Positions 1 through 6,430 of a stretch of DNA of 29,461 nt are shown in pieces. The translations under genes and the position numbers were made by a program. The stretch comes from CAZYSK01 sp964649415 (lineage in GTDB: Bacteria > Chloroflexota > Anaerolineae > B4-G1): assembly GCA_964649415.1 (NCBI GenBank), contig CAZYSK010000072.1, positions 1-29,461 of the forward strand. Direction: 5' to 3'. The notes under the pieces are model-generated. The model did no database searches. It worked only from the letters and a program-made list of their open reading frames with translations, and was not told the DNA's origin. Position 1 is the first letter of the stretch, and every line of letters starts with the position of its first letter.

Positions 1-356
1 AATGTCAGCACGAAGCTGGACTGTGAGACAACCACAAAGAGCATCGCCGCCGCCAAGCTCCACGTCCATACAGCCCTCGGCAATCTCACTGCGCGAAAAC
101 GCTCTCGCCTGCTCTCTGCCGTGGCCTTGGGCCACCAGCTCCCGCTAAAGTGCGCGCAGAAGGCCCACAATACGCCGCCCATAATAACCAGCGGCCAGAT
201 CCCAGGGATGAGAATCAGGCTTGTCGTCCAGGTGGTGATGCCTATCTCTGCGACCAGGAACCCTGTAACAATGGCGCGGATCGCGACGGGCACGCGCCGC
301 CAAAATCCGAACAGGGCAGAGCCTGGGTGCTGCATTCGTGTACTCGTGTCTTCCAT
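1..356 (-). CDS. CPBP-family intramembrane metalloprotease, N-terminal part (runs off left edge)
   Basis: Reading leftward, an ATG at 356 with an AGGAGG ribosome binding site opens a frame that stays open for 118 codons to the window edge. The translation has an FWRRVPVAIRA segment, hydrophobic stretches near residues 20-40, 46-66 and 100-117, and a loop with GSWWPKATAESRRERFR. This layout is what I know from the N-terminal halves of CPBP (CAAX protease and bacteriocin-processing) proteins. The catalytic EExxxR and His motifs normally come later, so they would lie outside the window. The family consists of membrane proteases with catalytic residues inside the bilayer; in bacteria the substrate is usually unknown. 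A truncated paralogue lies immediately upstream on the same strand (484-960), suggesting an old tandem duplication. Family assignment is by recalled resemblance, because no catalytic residue is visible. Confidence 0.6.
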   Translation of the reverse strand, partial: MEDTSTRMQHPGSALFGFWRRVPVAIRAIVTGFLVAEIGITTWTTSLILIPGIWPLVIMGGVLWAFCAHFSGSWWPKATAESRRERFRAVRLPRAVWTWSLAAAMLFVVVSQSSFVLT

Positions 357-483
357 GATCGTCCTCCTTCCTAGACGCCAAGTGCACGGAAACACTGCAC
401 CCAGTATACAATGTGCCCGGTTGAAGCACACGAGTCCGGAGAGGGGATTCAACCAGTACCACAGAGGGGGTTGACCGCCCTTT

Positions 484-960
484 TCACCTTCCTTTCCTGT
501 TCGCTTGCGCTGCTGGCGCCGAGGCAGGTTCTCGACGTTCGCGGACGAGACTCCTGGGGCCATAGATCACCACGACGAGCACTACAGTCAGGCCAAGCAC
601 CAACCAGTAGAACAGGTTGGATGTCGAACCGGGAAACATCTGGGTCACCGTGTTCCCCACCGCGTGAAAGACCACGGCTACCAGGATACTGCCCTTGGCG
701 TTGTTAAAGAGCCACGTATACAGGACGGACGTCAGAACCAGGCTGGCTAGAAACAGCCAAAAGGATGACCCCTGTTGCGAAGAACCCGCCAGGAACCACA
801 GGGGCAAGTGCCATACAGTCCAGACTACGCCCAGAACGATGCTAGAGACCAAAGCATTCCATCTGGCCTGGAGTCGCGGGAGCGCATACCCCCGCCAGCC
901 GAACTCCTCGCTTATGCCTCCCGAGCGGGTAAAGTTGTTGAGGAACCAGCCCACGAGCAC
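484..960 (-). pseudogene. CPBP intramembrane protease, C-terminal half only (5'-truncated)
   Basis: The 158-residue frame begins with LVGWFLNNF and carries the CPBP catalytic motifs: SEEFGWRGYALPRLQ (Glu-Glu...Arg), WHLPLW (first His) and VFHAVGN (second His), followed by two more membrane segments and a basic tail. Family members are usually about 250-300 residues, with three or four membrane segments before the EE motif; here these are absent. The only start is a GTG at 960 without a visible ribosome binding site. Upstream of it the frame becomes non-hydrophobic and stops at 1051-1053, inside sequence that reads as another gene on the opposite strand. I therefore call it a 5'-deleted pseudogene. 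The catalytic residues are intact, so a short functional product cannot be excluded. Confidence 0.7.
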
Positions 961-981
961 CGCCGGTTGGGATGCCCAATT

Positions 982-1218
982 ACGCTGTTCTTCTTCGAGG
1001 TGCAGACGAGGTCGGGCGTCAAGATGCTGTACGAGATGCGGCCTGGTGAGTTAGGCCGGCTGATCGTGTCGACGCCGACACTGCCGCGCTACGAGATCGG
1101 CGACGTGATCCTCGCGCTTCGGTCGCCCTACTACCGTTGCATTGGCCGCGACCGCTGGTGGACCCCGCTGCGCTACGCCTGGGACGAGTTTATGACGCCA
1201 AACCTGGGCCGGCTGTAG
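982..1218 (+). pseudogene. C-terminal fragment of an ANL/GH3-like adenylate-forming enzyme
   Basis: The plus frame ending at the TAG at 1216-1218 has the strong GC3 bias of real genes here. It reads as a protein tail: FFFEVQT, then MLYEMRPGELGRLIVST, LPRYEIGDVI and CIGRDRWW, ending PNLGRL. The series of G-E-x-G-x-L-I-V, R-Y-x-I-G-D and a later G-R-D resembles the end of the adenylation domain in ANL enzymes, particularly the GH3-like or phenylacetate-CoA-ligase-like branch. No start codon with a ribosome binding site lies in front. To the left the frame runs into antisense sequence of the CPBP fragment at about 960-980. It is probably the 3' remnant of a gene whose 5' part was lost in the same event that truncated the CPBP gene. 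The exact family is uncertain. Confidence 0.5.
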
Positions 1219-1277
1219 CCGGGCGAGTGTCTTCGCAATAGATCGGGGTAGGGGGCAGGTCTTGTACTTGTCCAAGA

Positions 1278-1303
1278 GGGCGACCACGAGGGTTCGCCCC
1301 TAC
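1278..1303. repeat. Dispersed palindromic repeat (GGGCGA...TCGCCCCTAC), copy 1
   Basis: GGGCGA and TCGCCC form an inverted repeat around a short G-rich centre and are followed by CCTAC. Read on the minus strand it starts GTAGGGGCGAACC, which matches the beginnings of the units at 7163-7187 and 7247-7272. It lies in the otherwise geneless interval 1219-1404. Confidence 0.6.
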
Positions 1304-1334
1304 ATATTGAGACGATACCCGGGTGAGGCCCGTG

Positions 1335-1359
1335 GCACGCGAGCCTGGAGATCGCGTGC
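1335..1359. repeat. 8-bp hairpin GCACGCGA/TCGCGTGC
   Basis: This is a perfect 8-bp stem with a 9-nt loop, 46 bp past the stop codon of the minus-strand membrane protein gene at 1405-1845. There is no T-run on either side, so it is at best a factor-dependent 3' end or an RNA stabiliser. Apart from this and the repeat at 1278, I see nothing in 1219-1404. Confidence 0.4.
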
Positions 1360-1404
1360 TCTTGGTGTATCGCGTATTTCCGACGTCTGAGGTAGCCTTT
1401 GGCC

Positions 1405-1845
1405 TCAGAAGCGCGGGAACAGGGCGCGCAGGAGGATCGACAGCCCGATGGCGATCAGAATCGCCGGCCAGACCACGTTCCAGCCGTACATGTTCCCCAA
1501 CCCGGCCCCCACCAGTACGGCGGCGAAGATCAGTGTGCCTCCTACGGATCGCCGGTAGGCGGGCACGAGCAGGCGGACGATCACCTCCAGGAACACGATC
1601 ACCCCGGCTCCGACCAGGATGACGCCCCACATGTCCAATTGCTCGAACTGGGCCAGTAATCCCAGGTTGTCTGCCAGCAGTGCCACCCCGGCCCAGATGA
1701 GGATGACGGCCCACACGACCACGCCGAGGGGGTCACGGCGCCACTTCTCCTCCCACGTCTTCTCTTCCTTTTCCTGCTTTTCCTCGTCCTTCTCTCTCTT
1801 CTCTACGTCTTTCTCTTCGTCCTTGTAGTACTCCCGTTCAGACAT
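1405..1845 (-). CDS. Small four-helix membrane protein with charged N-terminus (LiaF/DUF5668-like)
   Basis: This is a 146-residue protein. Residues 1-37 are almost entirely Lys, Glu, Asp and Arg and probably form a charged, possibly coiled-coil, cytoplasmic tail. Four hydrophobic segments follow near residues 42-62, 72-94, 101-118 and 121-140, with glycines such as GVVVWAVILIWAGVALL and WPAILIAIGLSILLRAL. The repeated 'W-x-x-I-L-I-x-x-G' pattern is typical of the LiaI/LiaF-like transmembrane region of small membrane proteins; those families are linked to envelope stress sensing, but here the function is inference only. The ATG at 1845 follows a GGAAAGGGGAG stretch. A TGATATAAT extended -10 box lies upstream at 1939-1947 on the same strand. 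Confidence 0.75.
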   Translation of the reverse strand: MSEREYYKDEEKDVEKREKDEEKQEKEEKTWEEKWRRDPLGVVVWAVILIWAGVALLADNLGLLAQFEQLDMWGVILVGAGVIVFLEVIVRLLVPAYRRSVGGTLIFAAVLVGAGLGNMYGWNVVWPAILIAIGLSILLRALFPRF

Positions 1846-1938
1846 GGCTCCCCTTTCCTTTCGTGCCTTCCGCCAGGCGCGATGCTTTGGACGCGATGCC
1901 CTTCCTTGCCGTGCGTGTCAACTGCTCTGTTGACTCCC

Positions 1939-1947
1939 ATTATATCA
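1939..1947 (-). promoter_or_regulatory. Extended -10 promoter (TGATATAAT) for the membrane protein gene
   Basis: On the minus strand the sequence reads TGA-TATAAT. This is a perfect -10 hexamer with the TGn extension, about 95 bp upstream of the ATG at 1845. No good -35 is visible at 16-18 bp spacing. It faces away from a plus-strand TGGTATAAT box 14 bp further on. Confidence 0.5.
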
Positions 1948-1961
1948 TACATTTCTAGGCG

Positions 1962-1970
1962 TGGTATAAT
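1962..1970 (+). promoter_or_regulatory. Extended -10 promoter (TGGTATAAT) for the DUF3524 glycosyltransferase gene
   Basis: TGG-TATAAT lies about 95 bp before the ATG at 2066. There is no TTGACA at proper spacing, so recognition would rest on the extended -10. Together with the minus-strand box it forms a compact divergent promoter in the AT-rich stretch 1930-1970. Confidence 0.5.
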
Positions 1971-2000
1971 CCTCGCGACGAACACACCGCTGCTGGAACT

Positions 2001-2056
2001 GAGCCTTGGGATTTGGGGTTTGGGATTTCGGATTTGTGCTTTGGGCTTTGGACCTT
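2001..2056. repeat. Degenerate period-7 repeat, eight units (GGGATTT type)
   Basis: The stretch splits cleanly into eight 7-mers: GAGCCTT, GGGATTT, GGGGTTT, GGGATTT, CGGATTT, GTGCTTT, GGGCTTT, GGACCTT. It ends 9 bp before the start codon of the glycosyltransferase, so it occupies the place where a ribosome binding site should be. A second period-7 array lies at the other end of the same gene. Confidence 0.85.
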
Positions 2057-2065
2057 GATGCATAG

Positions 2066-3196
2066 ATGAGGATTCTGCTGCTCGAGCCCTATTGCGGCGG
2101 CAGCCACCGCGCCTGGGCGAAAGGATATGCCGCGTGCAGCCGTCACGACGTGACGTTGCTCACCCTGCCGGCCCGCTTCTGGAAGTGGCGCATGCAGGGT
2201 GGGGCGCTCACCCTGGCCGAGCAGGCCCGCTCTCTGTCTGCGCGCCCTGATCTGGTCCTGGCCTCCGATATGCTCAACCTGCCTGCCTTCCTGGGCCTGA
2301 CACGCGATTTCCTTTCCGGAGTCCCGGCAGCCCTGTATTGCCACGAGAACCAGTTGACCTATCCCTGTCCCCCCGGCGAGACGCGCGATCTGACCTATGG
2401 CATGATCAACTGGCTCTCGATGCTCGCCGCCGACCGTGTCTTCTTCAACTCGCGCTATCACCTGGCGGACTGGTTCGAGGAACTCCCGCGCCTGCTCAAG
2501 CTTTTCCCGGACTGCTCGCACGTCCATCGCATCGCCGAGGTGAGGGCCAAGGCGGAGGTGCTGCCCGTGGGCTGCGACCTGCAGAGGTTCGATCGCGTCC
2601 CGGCATCCCAGGAGGTCACGGGGACCGCGCCCGGTTCTCCGCCGCTCATCCTGTGGAACCAGCGCTGGGAGTACGACAAGGACCCGGAGACGCTCTTCCG
2701 CGCGCTGCACGCCCTGGCCGAGGATGCCGAGGAGGGTAGAGGCCCCAATTTCCGCGTCGCGCTGGCGGGCAAGAGCCACCGCCAGTCCGCGCCAGAGTTC
2801 GAGGCCGCCCGGGAGCGCTTGGGAGCGCGCGTGATTCACTTCGGCTACGCCGACCCGGTGCAGTACGCGAACCTGCTGCGCCAGGCTGACCTGGTCGTCA
2901 GCACGGCGCTCCACGAGTTCTTCGGCGTCGCCGTCGTCGAGGCGGTGTACTGCGGTTGCTTCCCCATACTGCCCCGCCGCCTGGCTTACCCGGAGTTGCT
3001 ACCCGAGTCATGTCACGACGCGTGTCTGTACGAGGACTTCGATGGGCTCCTGGCGCGTCTGCGCGGGGCGTTGGCCGAGCCCCACCGGGCTCGCGAGCGT
3101 GCCGCCGGTCTCCGTTCCTTCGTCGCCCGCTTCGACTGGGCGAGCATAGGCCCACGATACGACGACGCCATGGAAACCCTGAAACCTGGAACCTGA
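2066..3196 (+). CDS. tRNA-queuosine alpha-mannosyltransferase-like glycosyltransferase (DUF3524 + GT-B)
   Basis: This 376-residue protein opens with MRILLLEPYCGGSHRAWAKG and, after HDVTLLTLP, the strongly diagnostic ARFWKWRMQGGA. That is the N-terminal signature of the DUF3524 family (human GTDC1, now described as QTMAN, which mannosylates queuosine in tRNA-Asp). Residues about 1-165 form this domain. Residues about 190-350 look like a glycosyltransferase group 1 domain, with LILWNQRWEYDKDPETLFRAL and STALHEFFGVAVVEAVYCGC (the E-x7-E-type nucleotide-sugar site). Bacterial homologues are usually uncharacterised, so the tRNA substrate here is inferred. No clear Shine-Dalgarno precedes the ATG. 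The last residues (ETLKPGT) are encoded by a period-7 repeat, so the C-terminal tail is probably variable. Confidence 0.85.
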   Translation: MRILLLEPYCGGSHRAWAKGYAACSRHDVTLLTLPARFWKWRMQGGALTLAEQARSLSARPDLVLASDMLNLPAFLGLTRDFLSGVPAALYCHENQLTYPCPPGETRDLTYGMINWLSMLAADRVFFNSRYHLADWFEELPRLLKLFPDCSHVHRIAEVRAKAEVLPVGCDLQRFDRVPASQEVTGTAPGSPPLILWNQRWEYDKDPETLFRALHALAEDAEEGRGPNFRVALAGKSHRQSAPEFEAARERLGARVIHFGYADPVQYANLLRQADLVVSTALHEFFGVAVVEAVYCGCFPILPRRLAYPELLPESCHDACLYEDFDGLLARLRGALAEPHRARERAAGLRSFVARFDWASIGPRYDDAMETLKPGT

Positions 3197-3207
3197 AACC
3201 TGAGACC
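3173..3207. repeat. Degenerate period-7 repeat, five units (TGAAACC type)
   Basis: The 7-mers are GAAACCC, TGAAACC, TGGAACC, TGAAACC and TGAGACC. They span the last codons and the stop of the DUF3524 gene and the short gap before the end of the convergent FemAB gene. The complement of the unit (GGTTTCA) is G- and T-rich, like the array on the gene's other side. Confidence 0.8.
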
Positions 3208-3232
3208 CTCTTGCCGTCTCAGGTCCGGCACC

Positions 3233-4405
3233 TCACCTGGTCCGCCGCCAATACGCCCGGCGCATCGTCGCCAGCGCACGCGGCATCACGCTGGTGTAGA
3301 GCCAGTATCCCATCCGCGAGGCAGGGAAGTCCCAGGCCCCGATGTGCCGCACGAACTCCCCGTCGAATCCGCGCTTGAAACGGTACACGCCCCACAGCGG
3401 ATCTGACTCGTCCAGGACGTCCGGCGCGCCCCACATGTCGTAGGTGCTACAGCCCTGCTCCCGCGCCCACTGCATGGCCTCCCACTGCAAGAGGTGGTTG
3501 GGCATCTTGTCGCGGTGGATGGCGCGGGATGCGCCGTACATGTACCACGCCCGTGCCGCGAAACGGAAGATGAGCACCATGGCCACCGGCTCGCCGTCCA
3601 CCTCCGCGATCAGCGGTTGCGCCAGTCCGGCCTCGATGAACGCGCCCCACGCGTCCCGGTAGTAGCCCTCCGGGCGGATGACGAAGCCGTCACGGGCCGC
3701 GGTCTCGGCGTACATCGCGTACAGCAGCGGCAGGTCGGCGGCCGTCCCCCTGCGCACCCGCACGCCCTTACGCGTGGCCAGCCGTACGTTGTAGCGCCAC
3801 TTCGATTTCATCGCTGCCAGGAGATCGTCCGGGCTGGGCGCGAGGTCGAGAAGCATCGTGTTGCGGAACTGGACCTGTTCGCGGGAGGCACGCCATCCGC
3901 GACGTTGCAGCATCTCCACGACTGCTCTGCCTATCTCGGTGTCTGCGCGCACGTCCGGGTCTATCTTGACGAACAGCGCCCGCTCCCGCCGGGCTTTGGC
4001 CTCCAGGTGGGCCAGCACCTGCTCCAGGAGGGCGCCGTCCCCGTAGTCCAGCGCCGGGCCCTTGGGCGCGTACATGACCGCCGCGGGCCAGCGCGCCATC
4101 AGAATGGCGCCTTTGTGGGGGTGACGGCGCGCCATCAGAATGGCGCCTTTGTAGGGGTGACGGCGTCCCGGCCGCCTGGACAGGACCGAGGCGGCCGCGC
4201 AGGGACGGCCGCCCTCGATCCACAGATAGCGCGCCGGCTGCCAGCCGTAGCGGGACTTGAAGACGCCCCATTCCCAGGATTGGAGGACGTGAGGCTGGGG
4301 CAGGCTGGTCAGCGCTGTGGTCCACTGCTCTTGCGAGGCCGGGGTCGTGACGTGGCGCTCGTGTCGCGTGTTGCGTGCTGCATGCTGCGTGCGGGGTGAC
4401 GTCAT
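3233..4405 (-). CDS. FemAB-family aminoacyltransferase with in-frame repeat insertion
   Basis: This 390-residue member of the FemA/FemB/FemX family has the expected landmarks: VLQSWEWGVFKSRYGW near the N-terminus, YAPKGPALDYGD, AAMKSKWRYNVRLATRKGV in the middle, then WYMYGASRAIHRDKMPNHLLQWEAMQWAREQG and DPLWGVYRFKRGF near the end. Such enzymes use two GNAT-like domains to transfer an amino acid from aminoacyl-tRNA to the lipid II peptide for peptidoglycan cross-bridges; the amino acid here is unknown. The ATG at 4405 overlaps the TGA of the upstream FemAB gene (ATGA), so the two are translationally coupled. Two oddities stand out. The first ~15 residues (RTQHAARNTRH) are encoded by a period-7 repeat. 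Compared with the neighbouring paralogue, a block of about 24 residues (two copies of RRHPxKGAILMA) is inserted before the YAPKGP motif. Confidence 0.88.
   Translation of the reverse strand: MTSPRTQHAARNTRHERHVTTPASQEQWTTALTSLPQPHVLQSWEWGVFKSRYGWQPARYLWIEGGRPCAAASVLSRRPGRRHPYKGAILMARRHPHKGAILMARWPAAVMYAPKGPALDYGDGALLEQVLAHLEAKARRERALFVKIDPDVRADTEIGRAVVEMLQRRGWRASREQVQFRNTMLLDLAPSPDDLLAAMKSKWRYNVRLATRKGVRVRRGTAADLPLLYAMYAETAARDGFVIRPEGYYRDAWGAFIEAGLAQPLIAEVDGEPVAMVLIFRFAARAWYMYGASRAIHRDKMPNHLLQWEAMQWAREQGCSTYDMWGAPDVLDESDPLWGVYRFKRGFDGEFVRHIGAWDFPASRMGYWLYTSVMPRALATMRRAYWRRTR
4091..4162. repeat. Two 36-bp tandem palindromic units inside the FemAB gene
   Basis: Positions 4091-4126 and 4127-4162 are identical except for one base (G at 4117, A at 4153). 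Each contains a palindrome (GGCGCCAT, 4-nt loop, ATGGCGC). The 36-bp length keeps the reading frame, adding 12 residues per unit. It resembles an intergenic palindromic repeat that has landed in a gene. Confidence 0.9.
4361..4395. repeat. Degenerate period-7 repeat, five units (GTGYTGC type)
   Basis: The units are GTGTCGC, GTGTTGC, GTGCTGC, ATGCTGC and GTGCGGG. The array lies at the junction of the two FemAB genes. Read on the minus strand it encodes the N-terminal tail of the downstream FemAB protein. Confidence 0.8.
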
Positions 4406-5469
4406 GTTTGCCGCCGGGCGTTCACGATCCAGCGGCGAGCGTCCAGCATCCGGCGATACAGCCGATAGCGTGCCGGCGCGTAGACCCGGTCCCACGCGCC
4501 CAGGCTGCGCACCAGCCGCCCGCCGAATCCGCGCTTGAAGCGATAGACGCCCCACAGTCCGTCGTGCCGCTGTGTGAACTCCGCCTCCAGCACCGCCTCG
4601 TCCTCGTCGGGGACGCCGTACAGGTCGTAGGTGGTGCACCCCAACGATTTGGCCCAGCGCATGGCCTCCCATTGGAGCAGGTAGGTGGGCATCTTCTCGC
4701 GGTGGGCGTCGCTCGACGCGCCGTAGAAATACCACGACCGCGGGCTCAATGCGAAGGCCATAGCCGCGGCCACTGCTTCCCCCGCCACTTCGGCCAGCAG
4801 CAACCGGGCCCGGTTGTGAGGCACGAACAGTCGGTAGGCTGCCTCGTAGTAGCCGGGGGCGTGGACGCCGAAGCGATCTCGCTCGCTGGTGGCCGCCATG
4901 AGCTGGTTGAACGCGGGCAGGTCGGCCTCGGTCGCCTCCCGCACGACCACACCCTTGCGGCCCGCCAGCCGCACGTTATAGCGCGTCTTCGACTTCATCG
5001 CTGCCAGGATGGCGTCTTCCTCGGGGGAGACGTCGACGACGATGGTCCGCCGGGGCTGGACGCTGTCGAGAGGCGAGGGGCGAAACCCCAGCGCGCGCAT
5101 TCGCTCGCGGTGGGTGGTCTCGTCGGGCAGGTCGGGCTCGATCGTCAGCGCGATGGCCCCCTGGGCGCGAGCAGCCTGGTCGAGAAGGGCCAGGCACTCC
5201 CCCAATTGCTCTTCGTTGTCCCATGTCACCACTGGTCCCTTGGGGACGTAGGCCAGGCGGCCCAGCCTGGCCGGCAGTTGCCGGTAGAGTACCTGGGCGC
5301 CGGCGACCGGCTTGCCCCCGTGGATCAGTCCGGCCCGCTCGGCGACCCAGCCGAACTGCGACTTGAGCGCGCCCCAGGGGCTGGTCTGGAGGACGTGGGC
5401 GTGTGCGTGGCCGGCGACGAAGCGGTCCCACGCATCGGACGCGATGGAGAAGGCTGGTTCCAGGGCCAT
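4402..5469 (-). CDS. FemAB-family aminoacyltransferase (lipid II bridge formation)
   Basis: This 355-residue protein is close to the usual length for the family. It has HVLQTSPWGALKSQFGW at the start, YVPKGPVVTWD, ILAAMKSKTRYNVRLAGRKGV, and SWYFYGASSDAHREKMPTYLLQWEAMRWAKSLG followed by LWGVYRFKRGFGG. These are the hallmark segments of FemABX transferases, which add amino acids from charged tRNAs to peptidoglycan precursors at the inner membrane face. The ATG at 5469 shares its A with the TAA stop of the methyltransferase upstream (TAATG), and the gene's own TGA overlaps the next ATG. The three genes 6299-3233 therefore form one translationally coupled operon. The adjacent FemAB is a paralogue; having two may allow successive additions to the bridge, which is inference. 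Confidence 0.9.
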   Translation of the reverse strand: MALEPAFSIASDAWDRFVAGHAHAHVLQTSPWGALKSQFGWVAERAGLIHGGKPVAGAQVLYRQLPARLGRLAYVPKGPVVTWDNEEQLGECLALLDQAARAQGAIALTIEPDLPDETTHRERMRALGFRPSPLDSVQPRRTIVVDVSPEEDAILAAMKSKTRYNVRLAGRKGVVVREATEADLPAFNQLMAATSERDRFGVHAPGYYEAAYRLFVPHNRARLLLAEVAGEAVAAAMAFALSPRSWYFYGASSDAHREKMPTYLLQWEAMRWAKSLGCTTYDLYGVPDEDEAVLEAEFTQRHDGLWGVYRFKRGFGGRLVRSLGAWDRVYAPARYRLYRRMLDARRWIVNARRQT

Positions 5470-6299
5470 TACGCCTCTCGCCGGGCCACGACGAGCAGGC
5501 CGCCGCCCTTCTCGCCGGGCGGGACGTCCATCTCGTAGTAGGGGCGCCAGCGTCGCGAGAGGTTCGCCACGACCGCGCGGCGTAGAAGCGCCTGGTAGCC
5601 CAGAACTCGCAGGCGGGGCGAGACAAGCGTGCTCCACAGTGTCCGCCGCTGCCCGATGCCGTAGCGGTTGTTCATGCGGTCCCACAGGCGCTCGACGTCC
5701 TCCGGGACGTAGTAGCGGGCATTCGTCAGCGTCATTCCGGCGCTCGCCAGCAGGCGCTGCCACTCTTCGGGCGTGTGGTAGTGGTGGTGTGCCAGCCGGG
5801 CGTCCACCGCGGCGGCGTAGGCTTCGGCCGCTTGCCTGTCCCCCGCATCGATCCGCTCGACGTAGCCGTCGAGCAGGAGGCGGAACACGTCGGACGGCAC
5901 GGTGAAGATAAACTGCCCGCCGCGTCTCAACACCCGTCCTACCTCGTGCACGACCGCCTCCACGTTGGGGATGTGCTCCAAGACCGAGTTGCTGAATACC
6001 GTGGCGAAGGAAGCGTCGGCGTATGGCATGTGGTGCCCGTTGGCCAGGTCTACGTGGCGGAACACGCCCGAGCGGGCTGCCTGCGCCAGTTGCTCTGGCC
6101 AGGGATCGAACCCCACGTCTACGCAGCCTTGCGTGCCGAAGAGCACCAGCCCGATCAGGCCATCGCCGCATCCCAGGTCGAGCAGAGGGCGCTCGTACTG
6201 CTCCTCTGCCGCCACGCGCAGCTCGACCGCCCGCCACAACGCCACGGGCGGGGCAAACCAATACGTCTCTAGAAGTTCGGTGAGGAAGTCTTTTGTCAT
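5469..6299 (-). CDS. Class I SAM-dependent methyltransferase
   Basis: This is a 276-residue protein with a typical methyltransferase motif I, LLDLGCGDGLIGL (residues 39-51), a later VFSNSVLEHIPNVEAVV (motif IV region) and LRRGGQFIFTVPSD (motif V/VI). This is the Methyltransf_11/25 type of small-molecule or lipid methyltransferase; the substrate cannot be read from the sequence. The C-terminal third is rich in Arg and Tyr and contains no membrane helix. The start at 6299 has GGAG about 7 bp upstream and lies 21 bp from a very good promoter. As first gene of the operon with two FemAB genes, it may act on an envelope precursor or polyprenyl-linked sugar (inference). Confidence 0.88.
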   Translation of the reverse strand: MTKDFLTELLETYWFAPPVALWRAVELRVAAEEQYERPLLDLGCGDGLIGLVLFGTQGCVDVGFDPWPEQLAQAARSGVFRHVDLANGHHMPYADASFATVFSNSVLEHIPNVEAVVHEVGRVLRRGGQFIFTVPSDVFRLLLDGYVERIDAGDRQAAEAYAAAVDARLAHHHYHTPEEWQRLLASAGMTLTNARYYVPEDVERLWDRMNNRYGIGQRRTLWSTLVSPRLRVLGYQALLRRAVVANLSRRWRPYYEMDVPPGEKGGGLLVVARREA

Positions 6300-6319
6300 A
6301 GGTGCTCCGACAGGTTGGG

Positions 6320-6348
6320 AGTATACCGCAGACAGGATGGTGTGTCAA
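6320..6348 (-). promoter_or_regulatory. Sigma-70-type promoter TTGACA-17-TATACT for the methyltransferase-FemAB operon
   Basis: On the minus strand TTGACA (6348-6343) is separated by exactly 17 bp from TATACT (6325-6320), about 20 bp before the ATG at 6299. The same combination occurs at 11618-11646. Confidence 0.85.
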
Positions 6349-6357
6349 TGATGGCAC

Positions 6358-6385
6358 TTGCCCGCCGGTCGAATACGTGTACAAT
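6358..6385 (+). promoter_or_regulatory. Probable promoter TTGCCC-16-TACAAT
   Basis: TTGCCC (6358-6363) and TACAAT (6380-6385) are 16 bp apart and lead into the DUF1269-like gene at 6431 with a leader of about 40 nt. The -35 is weak. Confidence 0.45.
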
Positions 6386-6430
6386 GAGCCCCGCGTCTAT
6401 CCAAGACCGAGGTGCTTAAGGAGGGCGAAA

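Noticed and set aside
1..960. One CPBP gene split into two halves
   Set aside because: On the minus strand the C-terminal half would precede the N-terminal half, so the pieces cannot be one interrupted gene.
2001..2056. Possible CRISPR-like array
   Set aside because: The repeats are 7-8 bp, directly adjacent and without spacers; no cas gene is present in the window.
4375..5538. 387-codon plus-strand frame opposite FemAB
   Set aside because: It is antisense to a well-supported FemAB gene and has no recognisable motif.
6302..6430. N-terminal extension of the DUF1269-like protein
   Set aside because: The extension overlaps promoter elements and lacks a ribosome binding site; the ATG at 6431 follows AAGGAGG.
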